A stretch of 64,000 nucleotides of DNA from UBA11524 sp045591175 (lineage in GTDB: Bacteria > Bacillota > Clostridia > Christensenellales > Aristaeellaceae), in assembly GCA_045591175.1 (NCBI GenBank), contig JAZNSI010000061.1, positions 1 through 64,000 of the forward strand, written 5' to 3'. Positions 19,383 through 28,119 of this stretch are shown here, piece after piece (position 1 is the first letter of the stretch; the number at the start of each line of letters is the position of its first letter). Both the position numbers and the translations under genes were made by a program. The notes under the pieces are model-generated. The model searched no databases. It saw nothing but the letters and a program-made list of their open reading frames with translations, and had not been told where the DNA came from.

Positions 19383-19989
19383 GCGAAGGCGATGTGCTGC
19401 TGCAAAAGACATTCTGCACGGATTTCTTTACCAAGATAATGAAGATCAACGAGGGCGAGGTTCCCCAGTATTATGTTGAGAACAGCAATCCTGCTATCGT
19501 TTCCGCAGAAATGTTCGATATGGTGCAGGAGAAGTTCCTCCACGCCTTCAACCAGCTTATCGATGAACGCGACTTTATTACGAAGGATATCAAGAGCATT
19601 GTGGGTTTCGTCACGGATGCAAAAGCCCAGAATCCGAGACTGCCGAGCTGCGAAGTGAGATGGAAGTGGTAACCGAGTTGATGGAACAGACCATTGCGCA
19701 GAATGCCAGCATGGCGATGGATCAGGAAGAATACGCTGCCCGATACAATGCGCTAGCAGAGCGTTATCAGAATGCCGCTGATCGGTATACAGCCATCGAG
19801 ACCTAATGCGCCAGCCGTACGTAACAACGCAAAATGCTTACATCGTTTGCGAAGCAACTGATGGACAGCAATGAGAAGGTAATCGAGTTCGCACCTGCAC
19901 TATGGAATTCTATGGTGGAGAAGGCCACGGTGGATGCCGATGGTATCATGCACTTCACCTTCAAAAATGGCACGGTGCTGTGCGCATAA
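19383..19989 (+). pseudogene. Decayed large serine recombinase (C-terminal part)
   Basis: Three frames together spell the C-terminal half of a large serine recombinase of the ICE/Tn4451 type. The pieces are DVLLQKTFCTDFFTKIMKIN with NEGEVPQYYVENSNPAIVSA, then AELRSEMEVVTELMEQ with a coiled-coil segment and YAARYNALAERYQNAADRY, then MLTSFAKQLMDSN with EFAPALWNSMVEKATV and the usual FTFKNGTVL end. The catalytic N-terminal domain is missing, and frameshifts and stops break the rest. It is probably the remnant of an integrase that once moved this element or one beside it. Confidence 0.85.
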
Positions 19990-20108
19990 CTGAACATATA
20001 AAGCAAACCGCCTGCATGCCTCGGTACGATGTCGAAGTGTGAGGGCGGTTTTGCTATATGTTTTCGAAGCAAAATAGCGCCTTGATTCTCTAGAAACTCT
20101 GTAATCCA

Positions 20109-20444
20109 TTAACAATTATTTAGTAATGGCGCTGCATATAACGGAAAAGTTCTCCCCCCCATGTATACTATTATTCCCCTGCTGTCAGACGTACTCTTTA
20201 CTTCTATACATTGCCATATTCCAGTCAAAGATGTAATGGAATTTATATAGTGCGGTATATATTGTGGAAGGGGCGTAATGATATTTTTCATAACAATATT
20301 GAATTGCTCATCAGGAACATAGATTTGAGATATTATCGTGTAATTCATTGGTTTATTGGCGCCTTCTATTTGACGTTTAGCTTCTAAAACCAATGAGGAA
20401 TAGGAAGTGGCGACATCAACACGAGAAAAAAAAGCTCTTCTCAA
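20109..20444 (-). CDS. Hypothetical protein divergent from the methyltransferase operon
   Basis: A possible 111-residue protein with a TTG start preceded by AAAGGGAGG at 10 bases. The sequence looks protein-like (EAKRQIEGANKPMNYTIISQ, then QIYVPDEQFNIVMKNIITPL) but matches no family I know. It shares the AT-rich composition of the operon on its right and lies back to back with it. It could belong to that system, or be a chance frame. Confidence 0.4.
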   Translation of the reverse strand: MRRAFFSRVDVATSYSSLVLEAKRQIEGANKPMNYTIISQIYVPDEQFNIVMKNIITPLPQYIPHYINSITSLTGIWQCIEVKSTSDSRGIIVYMGGRTFPLYAAPLLNNC

Positions 20445-20530
20445 ATAAATAAAGCCTCCCTTTGTTGACTTTTTTGCTCCCTAATATTATACTCAACATG
20501 AGGGATTATATCCATTGCAAGGAGAAATTG

Positions 20531-21748
20531 ATGATGGGAAAAGTACTAAATTATATCGACATATTTGCTGGATGCGGCGGGCTATCAACCGGACTGTTCA
20601 ATGCAGGATGGAACGGCTTGTTTGCAGTGGAAAAAAATGCCGATGCCTTTTCTACGCTTAAATTCAACCTAATAGATAATGTTCCTCACTTTCGTTGGCC
20701 AGAGTGGCTTTCTCTCAAAGCACATGACATAAATGAGTTGATTGACGAAAATAGAGAGGCCTTGGAAGGACTGCGAGGACACGTTACACTAGTCGCTGGT
20801 GGCCCTCCATGTCAAGGTTTTTCTATGGCAGGCAAAAGAGACGCTAATGATCAACGAAATAGATTAGTAGACTCTTATATCAAGTTCATAAAGCTAGTTT
20901 CTCCACAAGTCATTATATTCGAGAATGTACATGGTTTTACTGTGAAATTCGAAAGAAGCGCAGATGTCAAACCTTACTCTGACTTTGTTGCGCAGGCGCT
21001 TTTTGAAGAAGGGTATCAAGTGGCGTATAACATTATAGATATGTCGCAATATGGCATCCCGCAAAATCGAAAGCGCTTTATTCTTATTGCTATGAAGAAC
21101 CATGATCCCAAACGTGTTTTTACAATTCTGGAAGAGAATCGTGAGGCGTTTTGTAGAGCAAAGGGTATAAGCAGCACTACAAGTGTCCGTGAGGCCATAG
21201 GAGATCTTGAAAAGTCATGTGGCACAGTTCCGTCACCGGACACAAGTGGGTTTGAGGCAGGAATCTACGGCACTATTCAGTCAGGGTATCAAAAACTGAT
21301 GAGGCAAAAAACACCTGATAGAACAAAAGGTGTTGATAGTCACAGATTTGTCAATCATCGAGAAGATACCATTACACTGCATAACGAGTTGCTTCGTAGT
21401 GTACCAAGGGGAAAGCGTATTACGCCGGCTGATGGAATCGTTAAGAATCTAAACAGACGCGGAGTCACTGTTTTGGATCCAGATTCGCAATCCCCGACTA
21501 TCACTTCTATTCCTGATGAACTAGTGCATTATGGTGAACCACGTATTCTAACTGTACGTGAACATGCACGTCTCCAGAGTTTTCCGGATTGGTATGAATT
21601 TCAAGGAAAATATACATCAGGTGGAAAGCGGAGAAAGCAAGAAGTGCCTCGCTATACGCAGGTAGGAAATGCTGTCCCTCCCCTGTTTGCAGAACAAATA
21701 GGGCTGGCAATTAAAGAGGTGCTAAAGGATAATGAACAGCAACAATAG
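20531..21748 (+). CDS. dcm: DNA (cytosine-5)-methyltransferase
   Basis: A 405-residue C5-cytosine methyltransferase, transferring methyl from S-adenosylmethionine. Motif I is DIFAGCGGLSTGLF (10-23). Motif IV is GGPPCQGFS, with catalytic Cys94. Motif VI is ENVHGF. Motif VIII is QYGIPQNRKRF. Motif X is the YTQVGNAVPP segment near the end. A target-recognition region lies at about 230-330. All catalytic motifs are present. I chose the ATG at 20531 (or 20534), behind AAGGAG. It overlaps the next gene by 17 bases. No restriction endonuclease is adjacent; the partners are a GHKL ATPase and a receiver protein. The recognition sequence is not predictable from sequence. Confidence 0.96.
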   Translation: MMGKVLNYIDIFAGCGGLSTGLFNAGWNGLFAVEKNADAFSTLKFNLIDNVPHFRWPEWLSLKAHDINELIDENREALEGLRGHVTLVAGGPPCQGFSMAGKRDANDQRNRLVDSYIKFIKLVSPQVIIFENVHGFTVKFERSADVKPYSDFVAQALFEEGYQVAYNIIDMSQYGIPQNRKRFILIAMKNHDPKRVFTILEENREAFCRAKGISSTTSVREAIGDLEKSCGTVPSPDTSGFEAGIYGTIQSGYQKLMRQKTPDRTKGVDSHRFVNHREDTITLHNELLRSVPRGKRITPADGIVKNLNRRGVTVLDPDSQSPTITSIPDELVHYGEPRILTVREHARLQSFPDWYEFQGKYTSGGKRRKQEVPRYTQVGNAVPPLFAEQIGLAIKEVLKDNEQQQ

Positions 21749-24029
21749 TCTTTCGTTTAGAATAAGCACTGGGCTTAAGAATATTATTGGCCGTGATCTG
21801 ATAAGCGACAAATTCATTGCCGTTTTTGAATTGGTAAAGAATTCGTATGACGCCGGAGCACATTCTGTTGTCATTACTTTCAAAGACCTAACGAGCAATA
21901 ATCCTCAGATTATTATAGCAGATGATGGCTGCGGGATGAGTTATGATGATATACTCAACAAATGGCTTTTTGTTGCTTATTCCGCAAAGAAGAAGAAGAA
22001 CAGCTATGGATTTCGGGAGAACATTAAGCGTAATTTAGCTGGCGCTAAGGGTGTCGGACGTTTTTCATGCGATCGTTTGGGGGCAAAACTAGCATTAGCT
22101 ACTAAAACAGAATGCGATTCGAATGCTAATCTACTCCATATCGATTGGGATGAATTCGAAGTGGATGATTCTCAGGAATTTATGAACATTCCTGTTCAGT
22201 ATTCTTCGATCCCCTCACTGCCAGATAATGCTTCGAAGGGAACGATCCTTACGATTTCTGGTTTGCGAGAAGAATGGGATCGTGCCTCTGTGATAAAACT
22301 TAAAAAATCATTGATGAAGCTCATAAACCCAGATATCGATAATAGGGATGATCCTTTTTCTATTTCATTTTGTGCACCAGAAATGATGCAGGAGGATGAT
22401 AGAATTCGTTCTTCTAAGAAGAAAAAAGATGGATGGGAACGAGAAATCGTTAATGGGGTCATAGTCAACGATGTATTTGAGAAGATGAACTTGAAAACAA
22501 CCAACATTAGGGTTGTTATTTCACAGGATGGCAAAACAATTACAACGGAATTATTCGACCGAGGAGAATTCATTTTTCAATTCTCTGAAAGGAACACGCA
22601 TTACCCGCTACTGCATGATATTACTGTTTCGCTGTTTTATTTGAATAAAAGTGCCAAGGCAGGGTTTACAAGACTAATGGGGGGCGTACAGCCCGTAAAT
22701 TATGGTTCAGTCTTCATCTATAAGAATGGATTCAGAGTTAATCCGTATGGAGAACCAGGCGAAGATTTCTTTAATATTAACAAGAGAAAAGCTCAGGGAT
22801 ATAACCGTAATCTGGGTACGCGTGAAGTAATGGGGCGCATTTCAATACATGGTGAAAACGATGGATTTATTGAAACCAGTAGTCGCGCGCACGGCTTTGT
22901 TAATACTCCCTCTGTGGAATCGTTAAGCCTATTCTTTTTGCAAAAAGTATTGAAGGTAATCGAGCGATATGTTGTCAATATCATCAACTGGGGAGAACCA
23001 TTAAAATCTGATCCGACTGGCAAGACCATTATGCCCTTAGAAACCCCTGAGGCAATCATTGCTGAGTTTGCAGACCTAAGTCGGCGAAGTGATATAATTA
23101 ATATAGACTACAATCCTGCGCTGTTAACTCCGAAAGAAGTGTCTCATCAGGAGCAGAGTCTTAGTGCATCTATCGATAAACTTGAGAAGGCCGCTCAAAG
23201 AGCACAGAACTCTGCATTGGAAGAGTTGGCAAAATCCGTTCGAAGTAAGACTGAACAGATTATGTCTCACAACATTTCCTTAGAAAAACAGAATGCAGCT
23301 CAAGAAAATGCACTTCGCAAAGAAAGAGCAACTAGAGAAGCTCGCGAAAAACAGGTGTATTTTTTGCAAGGGCTTTCAGAAACGTCTGCCAAGAATCTGA
23401 TAGGAGGCATGCATTCAATATATACAAATACAGAGGTTGTACGAGGAAATCTTCAAGCCATTAGAGAGGTTATCCAAAACGTTGATTTTGATGAAAAACT
23501 TTTAGTTCTGACGTATTTGTCTGAAGTTGCAAAAGCAAACGCAAAGGCAAATAAAATGGCAGAGTTAGCAATAAAAGGAAATCAGCATCTCAAGCAAACA
23601 GATCCTGGTAGCCTATCAGGGTTTATTCAGCAATACATTGATGTTGGAATTGCTCTCAGGGGATTGAAATATACAGTTATCGCAAAAGATTCTGAGTTTG
23701 TTTGTCTGTTTGATCCGACATCAATCGGTATAATTGTCGATAATATTGTTAGTAACTCCCTTAAAGCAAAAGCAAGTTCGCTTCAGATTTCTTTCCGTGA
23801 AGACTCGCACAATGTTTTTGTTGCTTTTTGCGATAATGGTATCGGTTTAGATCCTTCTATATCCGAGGAAATGATTTTTGAGCTTGGATTGTCAGCAAAC
23901 GCTACTAAAAAAGGCTTTGGTATTGGCTTGAACGAGGTTAAAGAACTGGCTGAAGACATGGGAGGAACGGCTAGAATTCTCAGAGATTATACAAAAGGGT
24001 TTGGTTTGGAGGTAAGTATCGCAAAATGA
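21732..24029 (+). CDS. Two-headed GHKL ATPase: Hsp90/MORC-like plus histidine-kinase-like
   Basis: A 765-residue protein with two nucleotide-binding GHKL domains. The N-terminal one has ELVKNSYDAG (33-42), ADDGCGM (63-69) and GAKGVGRFSCDRLG (about 106-119), the pattern of Hsp90/MORC-like ATPases, followed by a transducer-like region to about 400. Residues about 470-545 are coiled coil. Then comes a helical hairpin containing GGMHSIYTNTEV, whose histidine is a candidate phospho-acceptor, and a C-terminal kinase-type ATPase with DNIVSNSLKAKA, CDNGIGLD and GFGIGLNEVKELAEDMGG. The gene overlaps the methyltransferase and, by 4 bases, the receiver gene, so all three should be made together. MORC-like ATPases linked to restriction-modification genes are a described theme; this exact architecture I do not recognise. 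Confidence 0.85.
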   Translation: MNSNNSLSFRISTGLKNIIGRDLISDKFIAVFELVKNSYDAGAHSVVITFKDLTSNNPQIIIADDGCGMSYDDILNKWLFVAYSAKKKKNSYGFRENIKRNLAGAKGVGRFSCDRLGAKLALATKTECDSNANLLHIDWDEFEVDDSQEFMNIPVQYSSIPSLPDNASKGTILTISGLREEWDRASVIKLKKSLMKLINPDIDNRDDPFSISFCAPEMMQEDDRIRSSKKKKDGWEREIVNGVIVNDVFEKMNLKTTNIRVVISQDGKTITTELFDRGEFIFQFSERNTHYPLLHDITVSLFYLNKSAKAGFTRLMGGVQPVNYGSVFIYKNGFRVNPYGEPGEDFFNINKRKAQGYNRNLGTREVMGRISIHGENDGFIETSSRAHGFVNTPSVESLSLFFLQKVLKVIERYVVNIINWGEPLKSDPTGKTIMPLETPEAIIAEFADLSRRSDIINIDYNPALLTPKEVSHQEQSLSASIDKLEKAAQRAQNSALEELAKSVRSKTEQIMSHNISLEKQNAAQENALRKERATREAREKQVYFLQGLSETSAKNLIGGMHSIYTNTEVVRGNLQAIREVIQNVDFDEKLLVLTYLSEVAKANAKANKMAELAIKGNQHLKQTDPGSLSGFIQQYIDVGIALRGLKYTVIAKDSEFVCLFDPTSIGIIVDNIVSNSLKAKASSLQISFREDSHNVFVAFCDNGIGLDPSISEEMIFELGLSANATKKGFGIGLNEVKELAEDMGGTARILRDYTKGFGLEVSIAK

Positions 24030-24967
24030 ATTACATTTTTAACATATTATGGTTTGAGGATAATTCTGGCTGGTATAGGCTTCAAACGCCAAAGGTAGAA
24101 AGGTTTGCTGCTGAGCACTGTTTGGAATGCAAAATCTCTCATAAGAGAAATTCTGCTATGGATATTCAAGAACTGAAATCCACAAAATATGATTTGATTT
24201 TGATGGACTATGATTTAACCTCCAAGCAAACTGGCGTGGATGTAATTAGTGCGATTCGAGAACAGAATATTCTAACAGACATTTTGTTCTATTCATCACA
24301 GTATGAGAAGATGATCTCTGCTGTATCCTCTGCTGTCTCTACTGCAACACCTCCACTCGATGGAATATATTATTCTAGTCGAAAAAACGAAGAATTTGAG
24401 CAAAAACTATCGCGTGTTATTACTAAAATCGTACAGCGTTCGGAAGATTTGATAAACTTAAGAGGATTTGTTTTAGATAATACTTGTGATTTTGAATTGC
24501 GTATTCGAGAAGTCCTGACAATTTGTTGGAATAAGTTCTCACCTGCTGAAAAAGAACAACTTTGTCAAATGACACAAAAACTACTTGAAGGGAAGTGCGG
24601 GCGTGTAAAAAAGCAAGTGGAGACCGCGAAGGAACAACAGTGTATTTTCTCATATGCGAATCAGGACGAGTATTTGTTGAGTATTTCAGATAGGCTAGAC
24701 ATATTGAATGTCATACTTCAAATCTTAATCTCTCAGTATAAAATGCCATCAAACACGGGATTTGAGAATTTTAAGAAATACTATATAGAGAAGGTAAATA
24801 TGTATAGGAATAGACTTGGACATGTGAAATTCGGAGAACAAGTATTACATGTTAATGGAAACGATGTTCCTATCGATCAGTCTCTGCATAGATTGCTTCG
24901 AAAGAACGTCAGCGAGATCGAGAAATCTTTGATGGCAATTGAAATGTTTATCTCTTCTCAGATGTAG
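24026..24967 (+). CDS. Receiver-domain protein with a HEPN-like C-terminal domain
   Basis: A 313-residue protein. The N-terminal 125 residues look like a response-regulator receiver: an acidic pair E11/D12, candidate phospho-acceptor D61 in LILMDYDL, and ILFYSS (near 86-91) at the conserved Ser/Thr position. The C-terminal 180 residues are helical and contain MYRNRLGHVKFG, in which R261-N262-x3-H266 fits the catalytic R-x4-H motif of HEPN ribonucleases. No DNA-binding output domain is apparent. I infer that the upstream kinase-like ATPase signals to the receiver and thereby controls a HEPN effector. The HEPN call rests on the motif and helical context only. Confidence 0.75.
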   Translation: MNYIFNILWFEDNSGWYRLQTPKVERFAAEHCLECKISHKRNSAMDIQELKSTKYDLILMDYDLTSKQTGVDVISAIREQNILTDILFYSSQYEKMISAVSSAVSTATPPLDGIYYSSRKNEEFEQKLSRVITKIVQRSEDLINLRGFVLDNTCDFELRIREVLTICWNKFSPAEKEQLCQMTQKLLEGKCGRVKKQVETAKEQQCIFSYANQDEYLLSISDRLDILNVILQILISQYKMPSNTGFENFKKYYIEKVNMYRNRLGHVKFGEQVLHVNGNDVPIDQSLHRLLRKNVSEIEKSLMAIEMFISSQM

Positions 24968-25072
24968 GACAATGGATGCTTTGAGACAGTAGTCTCGTAA
25001 AATGGCAATAAACTAATGCGCTATAACACTATGTCTACAGCAGCCATGTTTACATAATAAGGAGCGGTAAGA

Positions 25073-26017
25073 ATGCGCCACAATATATTCGAGGCTATAA
25101 CTCCTAAGAAATCCAGTGATAAGGAAAATGTCTTTGCAACATTCCTTCTCAAAAGAGGATTATACGATTCAATCGATATTACAGAGAACAACATTCATGA
25201 CTTGATTGATTTGCTCAGTGGAGAAAGGCGAATAAGTGCCTACTGTAAGGAATGTAAGGTTGAACGTGTTTTTACACTGTTACCGTTCATATACTACTAC
25301 CATGATGAGTGCAGAGATGAATACGTTGAGAAGGATCTTTCCGAGGAAGTTAGTTGTTTACAGAACATAGTATATGGTTCTCGCTCAAAGGATAGGAAAG
25401 AAAACGGCGGCGAATGGCAGTGGAAAAACTGGCAAATTGATGAAGTTTCACGGGTGCTAGTTTTTAAGTTCGTGTGTGGTATGAATGATAGCCACCATCT
25501 TGACTATATTGTTCTTACAGATAATAAATCTTTTAGAAAAATTGGACAGTATCCGTCTGTCGCAGATTTGTCTTTTCCGGAGCTTGATCAATATACTAAA
25601 GTTATGTCTGCAGAGGATCGCAGAGAGTTTGGAAGAGCAATAGGTCTGCATGCAAGCGGAATCGGAGCAGGATCATATGTATATCTCAGAAGAATCCTTG
25701 AACGACTACTTATGCAGGCAAAAAAGAATGCAGGGGAAAGTATTGATGACGAAACTTTCATTTCCGCACGAGTAGGTGAAAAGATTATGCTTTTGAAAGA
25801 CTATCTGCCAGCATTGTTAACTAGTAATCCGACAATATATGGCATTTTGAGCAAAGGAATACATGAACTCAGCGAGAATGACTGTATTGCATTTTTTCCA
25901 GTTGTGAAGGACTGTATCTATATGATTCTTGATGAGTGGGAAGAGCTGAGGAAAAAAGCAGAAAAAGAAAAATCAATAAGCGCTGCTCTTTCAGAAATTG
26001 CTTCTCAAATAACCTGA
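25073..26017 (+). CDS. Helical protein of the methyltransferase/GHKL operon (DUF4145-like region)
   Basis: A 314-residue protein, 105 bases after the receiver gene with its own ribosome-binding site. The N-terminal half has CKECKVERVF (near 61-70), possibly half of a metal site. The C-terminal half (about 195-300) is helical: GLHASGIGAGSYVYLRRILE, then RVGEKIMLLKDYLP, and SKGIHELSENDCIAFFP followed by a long helix. This resembles DUF4145-type helical domains, which some authors place near HEPN, but no complete R-x4-H motif is visible. A strong terminator follows, so it is probably the last gene of the operon. Confidence 0.7.
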   Translation: MRHNIFEAITPKKSSDKENVFATFLLKRGLYDSIDITENNIHDLIDLLSGERRISAYCKECKVERVFTLLPFIYYYHDECRDEYVEKDLSEEVSCLQNIVYGSRSKDRKENGGEWQWKNWQIDEVSRVLVFKFVCGMNDSHHLDYIVLTDNKSFRKIGQYPSVADLSFPELDQYTKVMSAEDRREFGRAIGLHASGIGAGSYVYLRRILERLLMQAKKNAGESIDDETFISARVGEKIMLLKDYLPALLTSNPTIYGILSKGIHELSENDCIAFFPVVKDCIYMILDEWEELRKKAEKEKSISAALSEIASQIT

Positions 26018-26140
26018 AACCAAATGTTACCCCACGACTGACGGCCTATGGCGAATCCCTAATTTTCCCGGACTGTATCAAATCCTATGGGATTAGACAG
26101 TAGGGGCAATAAGAACAAAACCCTTGAGAATGATGAAAAG

Positions 26141-26178
26141 AGCCAGATGAGAAGCAATTAGTCTCATCTGGCTTTTTG
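26141..26178 (+). terminator. Rho-independent terminator of the methyltransferase operon
   Basis: AGCCAGATGAGA (26141-26152) pairs perfectly with TCTCATCTGGCT (26162-26173), followed by TTTTGT. It lies 120 bases after the last operon gene. Confidence 0.9.
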
Positions 26179-26200
26179 TAATATACATATTAATAACATA

Positions 26201-26350
26201 TAGCCGCTTGATCTCATCATGCGTTCCGGGGGATTTGGGGACTCCACCAACAAGCGCTCAGGCATATGGATAGCCTGAGCGCTTGCTACTATTGTCAAGG
26301 AGGAAACACAACATATCCAAACCGTTGTAGGCCTCCTACTACCTAGGCAA
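26201..26350. repeat. 150-bp dispersed repeat, copy 1, with two hairpins
   Basis: This segment is similar (about 80% by eye) to 43591-43749, from TAGCCGC through GCGTTC-GGGGGATT and the CAAGCGCTCA hairpin to a CCTAGGCAA-like end. Hairpin 1 here is perfect over 13 bp (26251-26263 with 26273-26285). Hairpin 2 joins GGAGG to CCTCC around 26300-26335. No protein is encoded. It may be an oriT, a structured RNA or a non-autonomous element. The nearest gene on either side does not explain it. Confidence 0.7.
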
Positions 26351-26640
26351 AGAGGTATGTCATTTTTTATTTTGAAGCATCTATATTGAATAGGGCAGAA
26401 AGCATCTACAATGGAAAACGGGCAGTTTTTCGCCGCACCAATCTATATTTCTGATCTGGATTATTACTACTTCTCGTCTCCTCTAGCTCATTCTCCAGCT
26501 CTGTTCCGCTGACATATCGTCCCCCTCATGTAGTGATTTCCTACATGAGGGGGACATTAACTACTTAGTTAATCTTGTTCGTTCAGTTATCGCTTTGCTT
26601 GCACACTTCAAAGCATTTAGACATTTCCTTGCTATTATAC
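26351..26640. other. Gene-free tail region before the anti-sigma gene
   Basis: Apart from the hairpin at 26521-26553, I see no gene, repeat or promoter in this stretch. Confidence 0.5.
26521..26553 (-). terminator. Strong hairpin downstream of the leftward sigma/anti-sigma pair
   Basis: CCCCCTCATGTAG and CTACATGAGGGGG form a 13-bp perfect stem with a short loop. It lacks a T-run on the minus strand, so it may act as a transcript end or RNA-stability element. Confidence 0.6.
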
Positions 26641-28119
26641 TCAGAACTCAATATCATTTTGCGTTTGTGTATGTTGATCCCTGATCACTTTTCCAGACCA
26701 TACATCAATCACAACATATAGGTTCCGAGAGACATCTCCTGTTTCGTGCTTTTCCCAATCAGGTAACAGCACTATCTTCCAGACAGGTTTCCCTGGATTG
26801 GAAACGTCATAGTAAACAATATTATGATATCGATTCGCAAGAACTTCGACTGTCAAGCCCGGGTGTTGTGACGTACAATACTTGTATGCAATCTTCATCG
26901 CTAAATCCTGCTGCAGCATATTTGGTGGCGGTGTTCCATAGCTGTTTCGTGTGATTTCATACAAGTAGTGGTGTTGCGTGGCAAGCCATGTAGCATACTG
27001 CGGATGTTGAGTTAGCCAGGAATCAACAATTGGCTTATACGTTTGACTGAATATAGCCTTCTCTTTCGCAGAAGAATACAGGAAGCATTTGAAAGGGTCG
27101 AAGTACTCGTAGTATGCATATCTCTCTGGCATTGATGGATAAGCCTCTCGTGGTACAAGTTGATTAAAACCATATCCATCCAGCGTATAGCCTTCTACCA
27201 GTGCAGAATGAGCGTCAAACAAACAATAATGATAATATGTGTCTGTTGACTTATCATACTCTTGCTTTTCGCAATAGTCAACTTGGAGACGATTTCGGGT
27301 TGGATCACGCAAGACAATTCCGCTAACGGAAATCGTTACTTGCCACAGATTGCTCGTAGTATCATATTCAAGCATTACTGAAGCGGCATTTCTTTCTGCC
27401 TTACTCATCGAGAGTGCTTCAGACATGTACCTATCAACAGCATCAAGGATGCTGGTTTCATCCATAATGCTTGGATACAATACATGCGAAGGCTCTTTGG
27501 CTTTTGCCGCAGTATCAGCCTCTGCTCGAAGTTCGGTTTGCCATTCTTCGAATGCCATTTGGATAGCCTCTTCATCAGCCTCAGGGTCCTGAATAAGCCA
27601 CAACATTTCGAATATGACATAGTCAGATGGTATAGGGTATTCTTCAGACTGATCTTGAGGCATTCCACGCTCTGCACGATACTCATTTATTCGCTCTCCA
27701 ACACACTCCCACATCACTTCATTTGCAAGTTCTTCTTTTTCTTCATCCGACAAGTTACTCGAATTCAGCATTTCTAACTTATCCTTGTTTAGATCAAATC
27801 CCCATTCTTTCATCAGGTTGATATATGCAAGCTTCGTGTCCAGATCCCAATCTCTCAGATCACCATCAATGTACATTGTAGCAAGTGGTTGTATTTTTGT
27901 TCGCACAATATCAATGATTGTTAGTGCCGCAGCAGTTGTGACCATGAGAACTAAGAGTATCGCAAAGATGAGCACCAAGCTAGGCCGAGGAATTCTAACA
28001 TTACGCTTGTCGGTTGTTGCTTTTAGTGCGTTTCGATAAGTTTGCTCCCTCATACCATTAGTAACCTTCATATTCTCAAGGCACATATCCAAGCTTTCTT
28101 TAATAAAGTCATGATTCAC
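26641..28119 (-). CDS. Large membrane-anchored anti-sigma-like protein (cassette A)
   Basis: A 492-residue protein with one membrane span (about residues 45-67, PSLVLIFAILLVLMVTTAAA), a cytoplasmic N-terminus of about 44 residues and a large external part. The start overlaps the end of the ECF sigma gene by 11 bases, the classic arrangement for an anti-sigma factor. The external part has a helical segment rich in acidic residues (about 90-230), then a PepSY/beta-type region ending in YVVIDVWSGKVIRDQHTQ. I infer that it holds the sigma factor at the membrane and senses an outside signal. It is much longer than the anti-sigma proteins of cassettes B-D. Confidence 0.75.
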   Translation of the reverse strand: MNHDFIKESLDMCLENMKVTNGMREQTYRNALKATTDKRNVRIPRPSLVLIFAILLVLMVTTAAALTIIDIVRTKIQPLATMYIDGDLRDWDLDTKLAYINLMKEWGFDLNKDKLEMLNSSNLSDEEKEELANEVMWECVGERINEYRAERGMPQDQSEEYPIPSDYVIFEMLWLIQDPEADEEAIQMAFEEWQTELRAEADTAAKAKEPSHVLYPSIMDETSILDAVDRYMSEALSMSKAERNAASVMLEYDTTSNLWQVTISVSGIVLRDPTRNRLQVDYCEKQEYDKSTDTYYHYCLFDAHSALVEGYTLDGYGFNQLVPREAYPSMPERYAYYEYFDPFKCFLYSSAKEKAIFSQTYKPIVDSWLTQHPQYATWLATQHHYLYEITRNSYGTPPPNMLQQDLAMKIAYKYCTSQHPGLTVEVLANRYHNIVYYDVSNPGKPVWKIVLLPDWEKHETGDVSRNLYVVIDVWSGKVIRDQHTQTQNDIEF

